Assembly: GCA_033964015.1 (NCBI GenBank)
Contig: CM066921.1
Coordinates: 27,509,355 to 27,573,354, forward strand
Direction: 5' to 3'
DNA length: 64,000 bases
Source of the DNA: Scolanthus callimorphus
Lineage: Eukaryota; Cnidaria; Anthozoa; Actiniaria; Edwardsiidae
Below the pieces are notes generated by a model. That model saw nothing but the letters and a program-made list of their open reading frames with translations, was not told where the DNA came from and did not search any database. Shown piece after piece: positions 52,355 through 63,619 of this stretch (within the stretch, counting starts at the first letter, position 1; every line of letters starts with the position of its first letter). The translations under genes were made by a program, and so were the position numbers.

Positions 52355-52745
52355 GGGTTTGACACCCGGGGGGGGGGGGGGACTCCCTATTTTTGGGGGG
52401 GTGTGCTCGTCGGGAACTTTCGATTTTTACCCCTAAAGGTACCAAACATGCGTCACTTAGTTTTTATTTTTACCCCTAAAAGGTACCAAAAAGACGCATT
52501 TTTCCCTCGTATTTTTCTCTCGTATTTTTTTTAGGAGAGAAAAAACGTCTGAAATTCAGGCTACCAACAAGTGTGGTTTGCTTGATTTGCTTAAATGGAC
52601 CCTAGCAGGTACCTATCTCGAAAAAAATTGCAAGTTTTCAAATTTTACCCCTAAGAGGTACAAGAGGCCTGATTTTAAACCCTAAAAGTACGACGAGCAC
52701 CCCCGCCCCAAAAATATGGGAGTCCCCCTCCCGGGGTTCGACACT
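52355..52745. mobile_element. 390-bp inverted-repeat element
   Basis: The left end TTTGACACCCGGGGGGGGGG, then ACTCCCTATTTTTGGGGGGG, pairs with CCCCGCCCCAAAAATATGGG, then AGTCCCCCTCCCGGGG and TTCGACAC. Inside, TTTTTACCCCTAAA blocks repeat. Confidence 0.78.
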
Positions 52746-52884
52746 GAACATGACCTGCACCAAGCGACTACTGCGCACGCGCCAACCGCTAGATACAATC
52801 AATTTCGCGATGAAAGCTATTTCGAGCCTCCTTAAAAGTGTACTTCTGACCGAATAAGTGCTAGGCCAAAAATAGGGCCAAAAA

Positions 52885-53100
52885 CCCGAATGGGGAGGCA
52901 CCTTAGGACTCACCCGCGTATGTAGAGAGGAAGAAGGAGATTGAGGAGAATGGTTGGTATTTCCGGTGTAAAGCGGACAAAATCTCAGTATGATCGCTGC
53001 ACGCCCGCAAAACAGTGTCGGGGAAAAAACCCGGATGAGGCACCTTAGACTTCCGCGTATATAGAGGAAGAGGGAGACTGGGGTAAAGGATTGTTGGATC
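52885..53100 (+). repeat. short direct duplication
   Basis: CCGAATGGGGAGGCACCTTA and CCGGATGAGGCACCTTAGAC, each followed by CGCGTAT then AGAGGAAGA and GAGA blocks, lie about 145 bp apart. This gives a 154-codon minus-strand frame with internal repeats (FCGRAAIILRF...; VSPKVPPHSGFWPYF). I do not recognise it and doubt that it is a gene. Confidence 0.55.
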
Positions 53101-54989
53101 AATTGGAGTTAGTTTTGCGTTAAAAAAGCCATCAAAGTCCGTTTAAAAGAGCCAAAGTTGTGGGATTGCAAGCCTCGACCTTTCGAAGGCGGCGGTAGAT
53201 TTAGAATACACTACAACCCCGTAGAAGATAGCTGCCGTGGTCCCGTGGTATGTTCCAATTTTCACTCAAAGATAGACATACTTTAAGTGCTCGCATGCTG
53301 TTTCCTCCTTCCTGCAAGTGGGAAACCTTCTTTTCTTTCTTCACGTTGTCATATTTTGTGAGAATAATTTTACAGAACGTTTTCGAACTGTCCTCAAATT
53401 CCGCGCGTCCTAGTCGCCTATTGTAGAACTTGTCAATCAAAGAAAAAACTATCCAATCAGAAAGGGTGAACTAATCTGAAGCCAATCAGGAAACAGCTGG
53501 ATAACAACACCAAAAAACTTGCAAAACTGGCATAGTAACCAGTTTCGATCGTCCACATCACTGGACACAGGATAAATACATAATAAACGTACTTGCATGC
53601 GATCGTCAATCTGAATTTAGGGCAGAATCACCGCATCATTGAAATATAAAAACTTCACCGTTTTAAAAAAATTACAGTGAATAAATCGTTTATGCGCGCA
53701 TAGCGTTTGATTTCTAAGATTAAGAGGGGAGAAAGGAGGTAGACCCATAGGAATCAGAAAGACGAAATAAATAGAGACCGAAAATACATTTTTTGAATGC
53801 ACGAGAGAAAGAAACAAATACATGAAAGAAATCAGGGCGGATAATAACAAAGACTTTTCCTTTTTATTAAAGTTTTATATGGAATACCACCTATGTACAA
53901 TGTATTAGGCGCCAAATGAATAAAATATGTATGTATAAAGTAAATGTACCTACGGATAATTGCGCGCGTTTGTTTTAATCGAAAAAAAATTATCAAATTT
54001 TAGGTCGCTCCGTAAAGGGAAAACGCATAGTTTTCACATTTTTTCCCTATACGAACCTCCCAGGCGGTAAATAACATATATTTGCCTGCAAAGGTAAGTC
54101 CCAATTTATACTAGAGTTACTAGACACGCTAAAGTTTACAAATGAGACTCGTTTTAGTGTTGTGAAGTGACTCGTTATGTGTTTATTACCATGTTTCCTG
54201 GCATTTCCAAACACGAGCTTTGGATGTCGGAGTGACGCTTTCCATTTGACATCATTCCTGGTTAATTATTTCCCCGAAAAGACGCTTTCCATTCGACTTC
54301 CAATCGGTAAAGCACCCCAGCCAATTTCGATCCCAGTGGAGACTTTCACGTGATTTCTCGGTTTGGGTCTGATCAACGTCACGGGGCAGCTCTGGATAAG
54401 AAACACGTGCAGAATATGGACCAATCACTAAAAAGCTTTCATTTTCAACCGTTGTGACCAAGTTCTTGGTTTCCGCTATTCGCTAATCAGAACTCAGCTT
54501 TTATCTCACCAGCTACAAGAGTCGCGCCGATTCAAAGCAGCCACAACTAGACAGAGGGATTGTTTTCAAACTGTTAGAATATGGATATGATATATTCCCC
54601 TTACCGTCTGGGAAATGAAAAAGTACCTTTTCCAGTGATTTGGACAGATGACAGACACGTTTCATCAGCAAATCGATCTGGCAGAACACTTGACTCCCGT
54701 GACGTTTATCAGACGCGAAGATAGGAAATGACAACGAACGCTACCGTAGCGGATAAGAATAAGGATACCAACGTTGACAAGCAGGCTTCTCTGCTAGCTA
54801 TATTTAACAATAAAGCTAGCTTAACCAATCTTTGACGTCATCGATTGGATAAGTCGCTGGCCTTTAAAACATCAAGAATTCGCCGGTGGCGCTCAACCAA
54901 TCAGAAGCGGGAAATATGTTGAATGAATAATATTATTATTTATACCACGCCACAGAAAATACAGCCAATCAGAACGCAGGAATGGCGTT
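53101..54989. other. no gene recognised
   Basis: Moderately AT-rich intergenic DNA. I see no splice-linked frames, no RNA gene and no clear element ends. Confidence 0.4.
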
Positions 54990-55310
54990 GTATATTCGGC
55001 GTTATTATTCAGCACATCGATGCACTGCCCAAATATGGTCATTGGGACGCCAATAGCTGTCTTCTGTACATGACAGCTATCCTGCGATATCCGTCTCTGA
55101 GGAAATATGATGTTTGAGCTGGTAAATATTACACAAAAGTCATTTTTTTCGAGGTTTTTTGTGCTATCGATGTGCTGAATAATAAAACATTATCCTGCCG
55201 ATTTGCAGAGTATCGTCTGATTTTAGCCAACTCGGGACTTCGTCCCTCGTCGGCTAAGTATCAGACGATATTCTGCGCAATCTCGCAGGATAATGGTTAA
55301 CTATCCACTC
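54990..55310 (+). repeat. dispersed repeat, copy 2
   Basis: Better-preserved partner of 46260-46600. The right half has AACTCGGGACTTCGTCCCTC, then GTCGGCTAAGTATCAGACGA, forming a hairpin with TCGTCTGATTTTAGCCAACT. It ends about 200 bp 3' of the IFT27 stop codon. Confidence 0.78.
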
Positions 55311-55505
55311 AACCTTCCCATCGTGCATTACTGCATTTACGTAAAACGTTGCCTTTAATTTTCTGTAGCGTGGTATAAAATAGTTAGACAATGAATTGTA
55401 TATATAAAGTGGACATCAGCTTTTTGATATTACATAGTCCCCGAAACAGCGTATAAATAAAACCAAATCACAGCTATGTTAGATTATGTTAAAGATTTCA
55501 TATTT

Positions 55506-58500
55506 CTATTTTCCCTTGTAAAGTCTGTGGAATTCCTTTGCCAAGTAGTAGAACGGAGCCTCGACATTTTCGTGTTCTTTCTGCAAAAAAGAATAAAGAA
55601 TGTCATCATATTATCATATTACTAATCTGCAATGTGATTCTGCTTTGCGAGGAAACTTTCTGATTGGCTAAAGTTCCCGCCCTTTTTGGCGCGCGCAAGC
55701 CACAGGAATCCCGTAAACATAACATTTTGCTCAGCTATATTCTCCTCTCTAGTACTCCTAGTTTTGACTTGATTAAAGGCCCATCACCAACCGGGAGCCT
55801 TTGCGCCCCATTTTCTTTGTTTTCAAATTGATCCATTGTTTTTCGGGTGCTCTGATTGGCTAAGAGTCGCGCCATTCCAATCCAAAACAATAGAAAATGT
55901 GCGACAGAGGAATGCGACATTAGTCTGCGAAAGGCGACACAACTTAGCGCTCTTTCGGCGAGCGCAAAATGTTTTCATAGGCTACAAAATTATATGTCAG
56001 GGTCTTACTCACAGCTGAACACTCGAAGTACTCGAGGCTTTTGGAGTTAGCGAAGTCTTTGCCTTGCTTCGTAGAGATAACTCTTCTCTGTTTTAGATCT
56101 GTTTTGGTTGCGATCAGCGCCCCTAACATGGCATAAATGACACATTAGAGCTTGGCCACACTCTTCTCTCACGTGTTACCCTGGGTACCAGAGTCTCCAA
56201 GCTCAATCTCGTCGTCTTTTTTTATATTCCATTTCAATGTTATTATTTCTTTTTTTATCTGCTTTACATATAAAACACATACACGAACAATACGCACATT
56301 TTATTCTGTGCGATGACAAAGCGTTGAAGTAGCTGCCTTTAAGGCTGGTTTCCATATAGTCTTATCTGTCGTATCAGTCGACCGTGAAACAATGTTAATT
56401 GGAATTATTCTATTGTTTCACGGTCGACTGATACGACAGATAAGACTATATGGAAACCAGGCTATAAGCCCGTTATGCCCGTTTGAAATGATCACAATGT
56501 TCTTTTGTTTAGTATGCGACTGCAATGTCATGTGATCAACAGGGCTGGAAATCGCGGCCACCTGGACCAAAAAGCTGGGCCAAGCGACTAAAATACAGAT
56601 TAAGTTAAGCACCAGCTGGCGACCAACCTTTAGCTACTGTTTCAAGCATGGAGATTCTAAGCTCAGATGACCAGATTTTTTGCACCCAGTCGGCAGCTGG
56701 TGACTTAGGAAAAAACTTATTTCTACCCCCTGGTCATTTAGATTGATCCAAATAGTCAAAGGAACAACGCGAGTTAACTGAACGGTTTAGTGATTTTGGT
56801 AGAATGATGCATAGTTCATGATAGATGGCTTTACGAGCAAAGTAAGTTGAAATAAGTAGGTGTGTAGGTGCCAGTGACATAGTGCATAAGCATACCTGGT
56901 ATGTTCTGGTCATTTTTAGCCATGACCCGACATCTCTCCAGCCACTTGTTGCAAGCATTAAATGACTGCTCATTAGTGACATCATAGGCCACAATAATCA
57001 GGTTTGGGTTCTCCCACTAGGAAATAAAATATAATCATTCTCAAACCCAGAGCTCCCTGGTCGACGGATACATATCTTGGAGGATTGATTGATGTTTTGA
57101 AACGTGAAATGCAATAATTTTAGCTGTAAAAAATGGAAAACATGATAACAGATTCAATACTGTGCACTGCTACGTATACTCACATACTGCTGGACATATT
57201 CTGAGAACATTTCTTTTCCGGCTGAGTCAAACAAGTAGAGTTCCTGGAAAAGGTATAAATATGTCATGAAAACCAAATTTTCGATTTTTCGCAATATCTG
57301 TCCCTTAGAAATGGCATATCGAATGAAAGCTTACACACCAAAAAAACATACATACATAACTTTCTTTAACAAATCACTGTAATTTTAGTTTAGTTCATAA
57401 AGTTTTGAACTGTGTCTAAAAAAGGGGGGGGGGGGGGCTACCTAAAATACAATGATTTGTTAAAGAAAGTTATGTATCCATATGTATCCATACCTTGGAC
57501 CCATTGCAACCGATTTGCCTCAATTTTTTGGTATTGTGACACAATCAACAATATTTAAGAAGTGTCAAGACTGTTGCAAATTCATAGAGAGTGTGAGTGG
57601 CAAAACAAGAATTTTGTTGCTGATTTTATGCCGAAAGTAGAAAATGCAGGTACGTGTACATGTACCATAATGGTATAAACGTCCTAGCTTAGGTGTTTAT
57701 AATCCTGCATTTCGCAGAATTTTTAGCCCTGCTGTAAAGATCAATGCAAATTATAATTGTGTTGAAACTTCCAAAAACAGCTGTTATCAATGACTCTACC
57801 AGCTGCATGGAAGCGATCATTGAACCTGTCTAGCAAAATGGGCCTCTGTGACACTTAAACAGAAGAAGTGCAGTCCCAGAACATTCTCAATTACATAAAT
57901 TGGGTACATGTACTGACTCACTAAACATGTACTTTTGCACAACAGTATTTCTTAAATGTGCACACACTTAATTGCGAAAATTAAAACAAAAAATAGTTTT
58001 TAAAAACATGACTTACAACACTGTCTGATGTTTCTGGAATGTTAACAGACTTAACCAGCACCTCTGCACCCATTGTCTGTAATAACAAAGAAGGCAAATA
58101 AATGGCAAAGCAATAATAATCATGTACCTGGTCCAAAATTTGAACAAAATTATATAATTAATGTAGCCATCTTAATTTTTGCTGCTGTGGTATCTGCAGA
58201 CAAGTAAGCTGAGTGTAGAGGGTTGGACTACGTGTGTGGGGTGTCATGGGATCAAACCACAGCCAGACCAACACTCAGGCATAGCTGTCAGAGCAAGCAG
58301 GCGACCACTGGAGCTCTGGCAGTTAGTTCACGTTTAATCACTGACTACTTTTTGCCAAATGTGAGACACACAAAAAGTTCAAACAACAGAACTTTGTTAA
58401 ATGCAGCCTGAAGCTCGCCTCATTGTTTGCAAAACATAAAATATAAAAATGGAATCCTTAAATTGTAGTTCCTCTTAAAAATCTCCCAGCTCCACACCTG

Positions 58501-61306
58501 TGTCAGAATTGGCTTGGTGAGAAAACAACTTTATTGTTTTTGAAGCTACGAAATTTGCATGTCGGCTGTCAGTTTTTCTTTTGCAGTCAGCTACTTTTTT
58601 GAGCAGCCACCAAACTGTATTATTACTTCAAAACATTGCAACAGCTCTGCTCAGGGTATTTTCTTTTAATAATACTGGCTCAATTGTAACATGGTATGCT
58701 GGCTCAAGGATCAAAGCCCTAAATATGACTGGGATCTGGGCTCAGAGGAGGAGGGGAGGAGTAGGGATCAATATCGGTAGTTATTTCACATCCAGATCAG
58801 GGATCGGGATTTTGCATGAGAATAGGGACTCGGATCAAAATTACGACCAAAAACAGGGATGTGTGTGACCCAATGTACCATATTATACAAGCCTAGTGAT
58901 ATTGAGCAGTCAAGCTGCAAAATAAAATTATTATGTAAATAATTAAGTCCTGTTAGGGGTAGCGATGGGTCCCTAAAATATCAAGAGTCTCGCCAAATTT
59001 TAGTAGAGTCTCGGAATCTCGGAATTTTTAACGTGCGTCTCGGAACCTCAGATTTTCACCCTCAAACTTTTAAATAAGTAAATATATGAGCTGAAATTTT
59101 CTCTCTGTCTCGGGCTTGGATTTTAAACCGCAAGTCTCGGCATCTCGACAAGTCTCGGATTTACCCATCGTTACCCCTCCTGTTTAATAGTAGGTTTTTC
59201 ACCAGTGGCTTGGGAAAAGCATTTCTATTGAAAAGTTTGAAGCCACACAAGTCATGTCGGTGATTAATCCTCCTACCATTGTATAGTTTTTTGGATAATG
59301 TGTGCCATCACTCTGGAATACTTGAGTCAGTGACGTTTTACCCACACATGAATCACCTGCAAACAAAACAAAATATTAGAAATATAGGATTGGTATCGAA
59401 AAATTAGGAAAGGCTTTAGCCTGAATTTCAGCCGTCCCATTCGCCTTTGATTGTACCTCACTTTGCGAATTCACCACAAGATTTTCTCATCCATTACATA
59501 ATTACTTAATACCCAAAATCAATCAGTAGAATCTGATTGGTTATGTTTCTCAGTAATACCCACAACCCAACAATTCTATGACAGCGCACACTCCCCAAGC
59601 AAAAAAGTGTGCAAAGCTCCCAAGCCAGACAGGCACCACAAGAAGGTGTATGTTGTCTTGGAAATGTTGTAAAAAATAACAGTTTTTACTTAGCTGTGAT
59701 TACATAATGGATAAGAAAATCCTGTGGTGAATTCAGGTCTCCTCTCACAAAGTGAGATTGTAAGAGCGAAGGGAAGGCTGAAATTTAGGCTAAAAGGTCT
59801 AGGGGTGCTGTACTATCTGGGATTAATGATTCCTGGGTGATAATGAGATGACAGGGATAACAATAAGAGCTGGTCATCAGACAATATTCATCCAAATTGA
59901 ACGTTGACTTATCAAACCATTGTCTGGTCAACTATTTTGACTGGCCACATTTAACACGTTGTATATGTCATGGAACAGTTTTTCCAGGCGTGTGGCTAAT
60001 AGTCTTATAAACCACAACAAAGAGCCCAGGCCCCCAAAGATTGTTACAACAGGCCACGTCCAGGATAACAACGCGCGGACAATTTGGATTCGCTTGCCTT
60101 ATATCGGCAAGAAAGGTCAACAACTAGCCAAGTCATGCATCTGTAAATTCCGATGCTGTTGTACTACCAAAGAAATTATTTTCACATGACTTGGAAGACA
60201 ACAAAGTATCGTTCTATTGACCCTTTAAATAAAGCCACAACAGCCAAAGCCAATCACAGCAAAGTAATTTTGCCTTCAACTACTGCAGCAATTTTCATAA
60301 TTCTGCAAACTCACATTGACATTTCCGAAAGCCAAACTGCATTTTTGCTTCCGTCAATCAAACCTTGACTCAAGTCCAAGCATGTTATCTGAGTTTGGAT
60401 TGCATTTTATAGTGAAAAAATTGTCTATGAAACTACAAAGCTATCATCTGCCTCCATGAAATCACCCAGAGTTCCTTGCTAGCAGAGGCATCTTTTCTCT
60501 GCATTTCACTGACCAAGGGTTGCAAGGAAAAGAGACCTCTGCCCTGGGTTGTAACTCCCTTTGTTTTGCTGCCGTCCACAACCTTGGACAGTCTGCTGAC
60601 CGTTTCTTGAGCCTGTACTTTATGCGCATGCAATCTACATATATGTTCTACATACATGTTTTCCGCTGGCCGGAGGCTCAAATAATATCAACGGAAAATG
60701 TCGGTAGACATGCGTGCGCATATAGTGGGCTCAAGAAACGGTCAGAGTTGTTCACCCGTTTGATTGACGGAAGCCAAACCATGGTTTGTTGGTCGGTATA
60801 GAGTTTGGAGAATTATAAAAATTGCAGTAAGAACAAATGTCTTCACTCTTAGCCAATCAGCATTGAGTAATTTTGGGTCTTTCAGTAGGTACCGGAGACT
60901 ATTGTATTCTGTGTTAGCTTCGTTCTTTGTGTTACTTGGAGTCCTTTGTCTCGAAAAGGATGTCGATAACCAATTCCGGTATCACATCAGTATAAATAAA
61001 AATATACAAATTTAGCCGTAATTTGACCTGTTTATTATAAAGTTTAATGTAGACCACTTGAACTTTGAAAAGCTATTTTTTTAGCTTTAAAAATAGCTAT
61101 TTCAGCAAACTAGACCGTAGTAGGTCCTTGTAGATTCTCTAATAACGGGAGAAAAACAGTCTCATATTCAAGACAGTCGACAGAGAAGTCAACAGTGTTC
61201 GAAAATACTTGATAAATGCGCAATTTCAATGAAACAAACGTCAAGATAAAGCAAGACTGAGTTCCAACTTACCTGTCACTAGAACCTTGGCACGTAGCAC
61301 CACCAT
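55506..61306 (-). CDS. IFT27: intraflagellar transport protein 27 (Rab-like GTPase, RABL4)
   Basis: Small GTPase of the IFT-B complex; with IFT25 it helps export BBSome cargo from cilia (known for the family). Seven exons on the minus strand: 61306-61273, 59356-59277, 58076-58017, 57243-57184, 57016-56896, 56122-56013, 55580-55506. Together they make 540 nt, 179 aa plus stop; human IFT27 is 186 aa. Start MVVLRAKVLVTGDS; P-loop GDSCVGKTSL; FDSAGKEMFSE, with the family's Lys where Rabs have Gln; guanine motif region LIATKTDL; CSAKEHENVEAPFYYLAKEF near the C-terminus. No C-terminal prenylation cysteine, as in the family. The guanine motif is TKTD rather than NKTD (ACC for Asn AAC); Rac-type GTPases also use TKxD. 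Divergent from the gene at 61628 across an X-box promoter. Confidence 0.95.
56345..56460. mobile_element. perfect 49-bp-arm hairpin in an IFT27 intron
   Basis: CTGGTTTCCATATAGTCTTA through ACCGTGAAACAAT (56345-56393) is exactly mirrored at 56412-56460 around an 18-nt loop. Flanking TTTAAGG / GGCTATAA suggests a small MITE of recent origin. Its length and perfection also resemble a hairpin RNA source. Confidence 0.85.
57347..57474. mobile_element. small hairpin element in an IFT27 intron
   Basis: CATAACTTTCTTTAACAAAT and ATTTGTTAAAGAAAGTTATG are exact inverses, with a G-run (57424-57439) in the loop. It lies next to exon 57184-57243. Confidence 0.8.
58950..59180. mobile_element. MITE of GGTAGCGATGGGT type
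   Basis: The left end GGGGTAGCGATGGGTCCCTA and right end TTTACCCATCGTTACCCC are near inverses. Inside, GTCTCGG(A/C)ATCTCG recurs. It lies in the IFT27 intron close to exon 2. Confidence 0.7.
59409..59798. mobile_element. 390-bp MITE with ~115-bp arms
   Basis: GGCTTTAGCCTGAATTTCAG at the left and CTGAAATTTAGGCTAAAAGG at the right. TTCACCACAAGATTTTCT pairs with AGAAAATCCTGTGGTGAA further in. First IFT27 intron. Confidence 0.8.
60345..60776. mobile_element. inverted-repeat element in the first IFT27 intron
   Basis: Outer ends GCTTCCGTCAATCAAA and TTTGATTGACGGAAGC. Inner arms CTGACCGTTTCTTGAGCC (about 60597) and GGCTCAAGAAACGGTCAG (about 60729) pair. Open frames over it are not credible genes. 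Confidence 0.75.
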
Positions 61307-61627
61307 AATATCAAAATCTCGGCACTTCTCCACGAAATACCACTTCAAGAAAAACACAAAATGGCGGCAATGTATCCCTGAGCCCGCGATGTAAAGCAAA
61401 TTATGAATCGCTCCGAAGGAATTTTGACCAGCGGTGCGTTTCTATAGCAACACAAAAGTCTTCAAGCAATCAGCAGCACAGTCGGCGAAGGAAATGGAAG
61501 GGTTCACTTGAAGAGAGGTTTTCTGTTCTTCAAAGCACCGATTGCCGTGAAATTTTGCAGCAATGTGGCTGAGGTATAGTTGAAGGGCTTCGCTGAGATC
61601 AAGACGTTTTCAATGAAAACTTTCTAA
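61307..61627. promoter_or_regulatory. bidirectional promoter region between IFT27 and the 61628 gene
   Basis: Only 321 bp separate the two ATG codons, which point away from each other, so the 5' ends and core promoters of both genes must lie here. A five-codon upstream frame (ATG at 61613, stop TAA at 61625) directly precedes the + gene start and may lower its translation. Confidence 0.8.
61438..61451 (+). promoter_or_regulatory. X-box (RFX binding site)
   Basis: GTTTCTATAGCAAC agrees at every position with the ciliary X-box pattern RYYNYYWWRRNRAC: GTTTCT half-site, AT spacer, AGCAAC half-site. RFX factors drive ciliary genes through this site in animals (established). It lies 132 bp from the IFT27 ATG and 177 bp from the other gene's ATG. 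Being nearly symmetrical, it could serve both directions. Confidence 0.82.
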
Positions 61628-63619
61628 ATGGCTATCTATTTGCCCCCCATCGCTCGAAAGAAAAAAGTCGAAGGCTGGCCAAGGTAAGAATGTTTGTACT
61701 TGGTATCCAATAGCACATGCTTGCGGCCACAATATTTATACCCGTTTTCTGTTTCCTCTGCGAATAAGATGCCTTATCGGAGTTTCCAAAGATATCCGAG
61801 GTTTTCCAGGAGTGCATTTATTGGACTTTTATTGAGAGTAATTCGCGTGTTTTCCTTGGGTGCCGCATCGCACTTTTGTTTACTTTTGTATATTTGACGA
61901 TCGACACTTCGAAGAAAAAGACGCTGGAATAACACAAACAAAATCTTTACTCGTTAAAGAAAAAAAAAACTGTGCAATACAGCATAGCCCAGGTTTAATA
62001 CTAGGCCTTTCAAGAAGTCGATCCATTATGATATTACCATACTTCAGTTCATTTTAATAAATCCAAATATCATTTCACGAAAGCACTCAGTCGTATCCAT
62101 ATGTCAACATTGTGGGGCTTACACGAGATTATAGGGTTTGTTTTTTCACTAACTTCAGAAATTTGGACAGAAAATATAATTTCACAAATTATATTACATA
62201 GCGACAGCGATGTGTCGGGTTCCGGTTTAAACTAATTGAAGAATTGAACCAATTAGAAATCAATAAGGTTTGTTACTAGTTTTCAAGACTGCCTGACAAG
62301 TTGAATATCATATTACCCCCGAAGTTATCAAATAAATTCATAAAGTCTTTTTGGGACTGTTATATTTGTAAAAGGTTTAGTATGGAGTCTGGTTCATTAT
62401 AGATGCCTTGTTGACTCCTGCAAACCTTGTAGAAGGAAACTGAAAATTTGACTTCATGGAGGGGATGGGGTGTTTTTTAGGGGGCAAAATTTGAACCTTT
62501 TTACAAAGTGTAGACTCCTTCGCAGCCCCTTACGATTAGAGTCCCGCAACGCATTGCGTGACTCCGACCGTTAGGGGCTGCAAAGGAGTCTATAGAAAGT
62601 GGGGATGCTATATTTTCCTAGGTCTGGGTTTTATAAAATTTAAAAGTGGTGGGCATTTTCCAATTAAAATCACTTTTCTTTCCTTACGTAGGGAGGACAC
62701 TGCAAGGGTATTTGCTGATCTGCAAGTTGATGTCAAACAGGACATATCAACAAGTTATGGCAATCAATTTGTTCGCCACAATATTCCTCCTCCACCTCAG
62801 CGAACAAACTCAGCAAATCGCAAAAACAAGCCTCAGCCAACAGCTGTAACTTTTCTAAGACAGAACCCACGCTTTATATGCGAGCCTATATGTCATGTTG
62901 ATACGAGTGTCAACACTGAAGACAGCCCACACACATGGTGGCCTAATGAGACTGTACAACGGCCAGTCACCCAACCCCAGTATACTTTCAACTCTACATC
63001 CAGAGATGACTATCGAGACAATAGTAATTACTTGAAAACATTTAAAGGTCACTCAAGATATGAGATCAATCATCCTTTGCCAACAAAAATTAAACCAGCA
63101 ACTGGTATGATCCCTGGTTGCTCAACGCCAAGGTCTGTTCCAATTGTCACTGAAAAAATTTCATATGAACATCAGTATAACTGTAGGCTCGATCCTAATC
63201 ATCCAATCAGAGGCAAGCGACATGGATGCTTTGTTTGGAAAGTTGTGTCACCTCGAGACAGCAGAAGCAGGAGGTCAAGTAGTAATACCAGTAATTCATC
63301 AGAGAGAAAGAGTGTCTCTTATGAACTGACATCTGAGAGTGTCAACATAGAGGATCCATTAGAGACTAAGTCAGTCGTAATATCAACACCAGACAAAGAA
63401 TCAAACCAAACAAATGAAGATACGTCTGGTACAAATGGACTAAGGAAAGAAAGCACAGAGGTACAAGCTACAAAGAATGAAGCATGGAAATCAGCTGAGA
63501 ACTCCCCAGATTTTGCAAACAGGCAACAACATGAGAAGTCAGTTTCTAAGGAGGAGTTTGAGGGTTTTTGGCCAAACCGGCCAGCAGTAACATATTCACC
63601 CCCGCCTCACACTGAATAA
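61628..63619 (+). CDS. uncharacterised protein, probable ciliary gene, two exons
   Basis: Exons 61628-61683 and 62692-63619 join through AG|GTAAGA and TACGTAG|G to give 327 aa: MAIYLPPIARKKKVEGWPR, then EDTARVFADLQVDVKQD. An in-frame TAA directly precedes the ATG. The middle (about 60-210) is basic and rich in aromatic and Pro residues: TFLRQNPRFICEPICHVD, WWPNE, then EKISYEHQYNCRLDPNHPIR and GKRHGCFVWKVV. After about residue 220 it is Ser/Glu-rich and probably disordered, ending FEGFWPNRPAVTYSPPPHTE. No enzyme motif or membrane segment. The short, scattered Pro/Tyr/Trp style resembles microtubule inner proteins; a link to vertebrate C2orf73 (CIMIP6) is a guess I could not verify. Head-to-head with IFT27 and sharing an X-box, so a ciliary role is inferred. 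Confidence 0.85.
62511..62592. mobile_element. 82-bp hairpin MITE in an intron
   Basis: TAGACTCCTTCGCAGCCCCT is mirrored by AGGGGCTGCAAAGGAGTCTA. CCGCAACGCATTGCG sits in the middle. It is flanked by TA. It lies 100 bp before the acceptor of the second exon and creates a false upstream start in that frame. Confidence 0.8.

Noticed and set aside
52638..53102. 154-codon minus-strand frame
   Set aside because: It runs across an element end and a short direct duplication; no domain, no splice context.
62558..62691. An upstream start extending the second exon of the 61628 gene
   Set aside because: It lies in a hairpin MITE and intron sequence before a good TACGTAG acceptor; the spliced upstream exon starts right after an in-frame stop and gives a sensible N-terminus.
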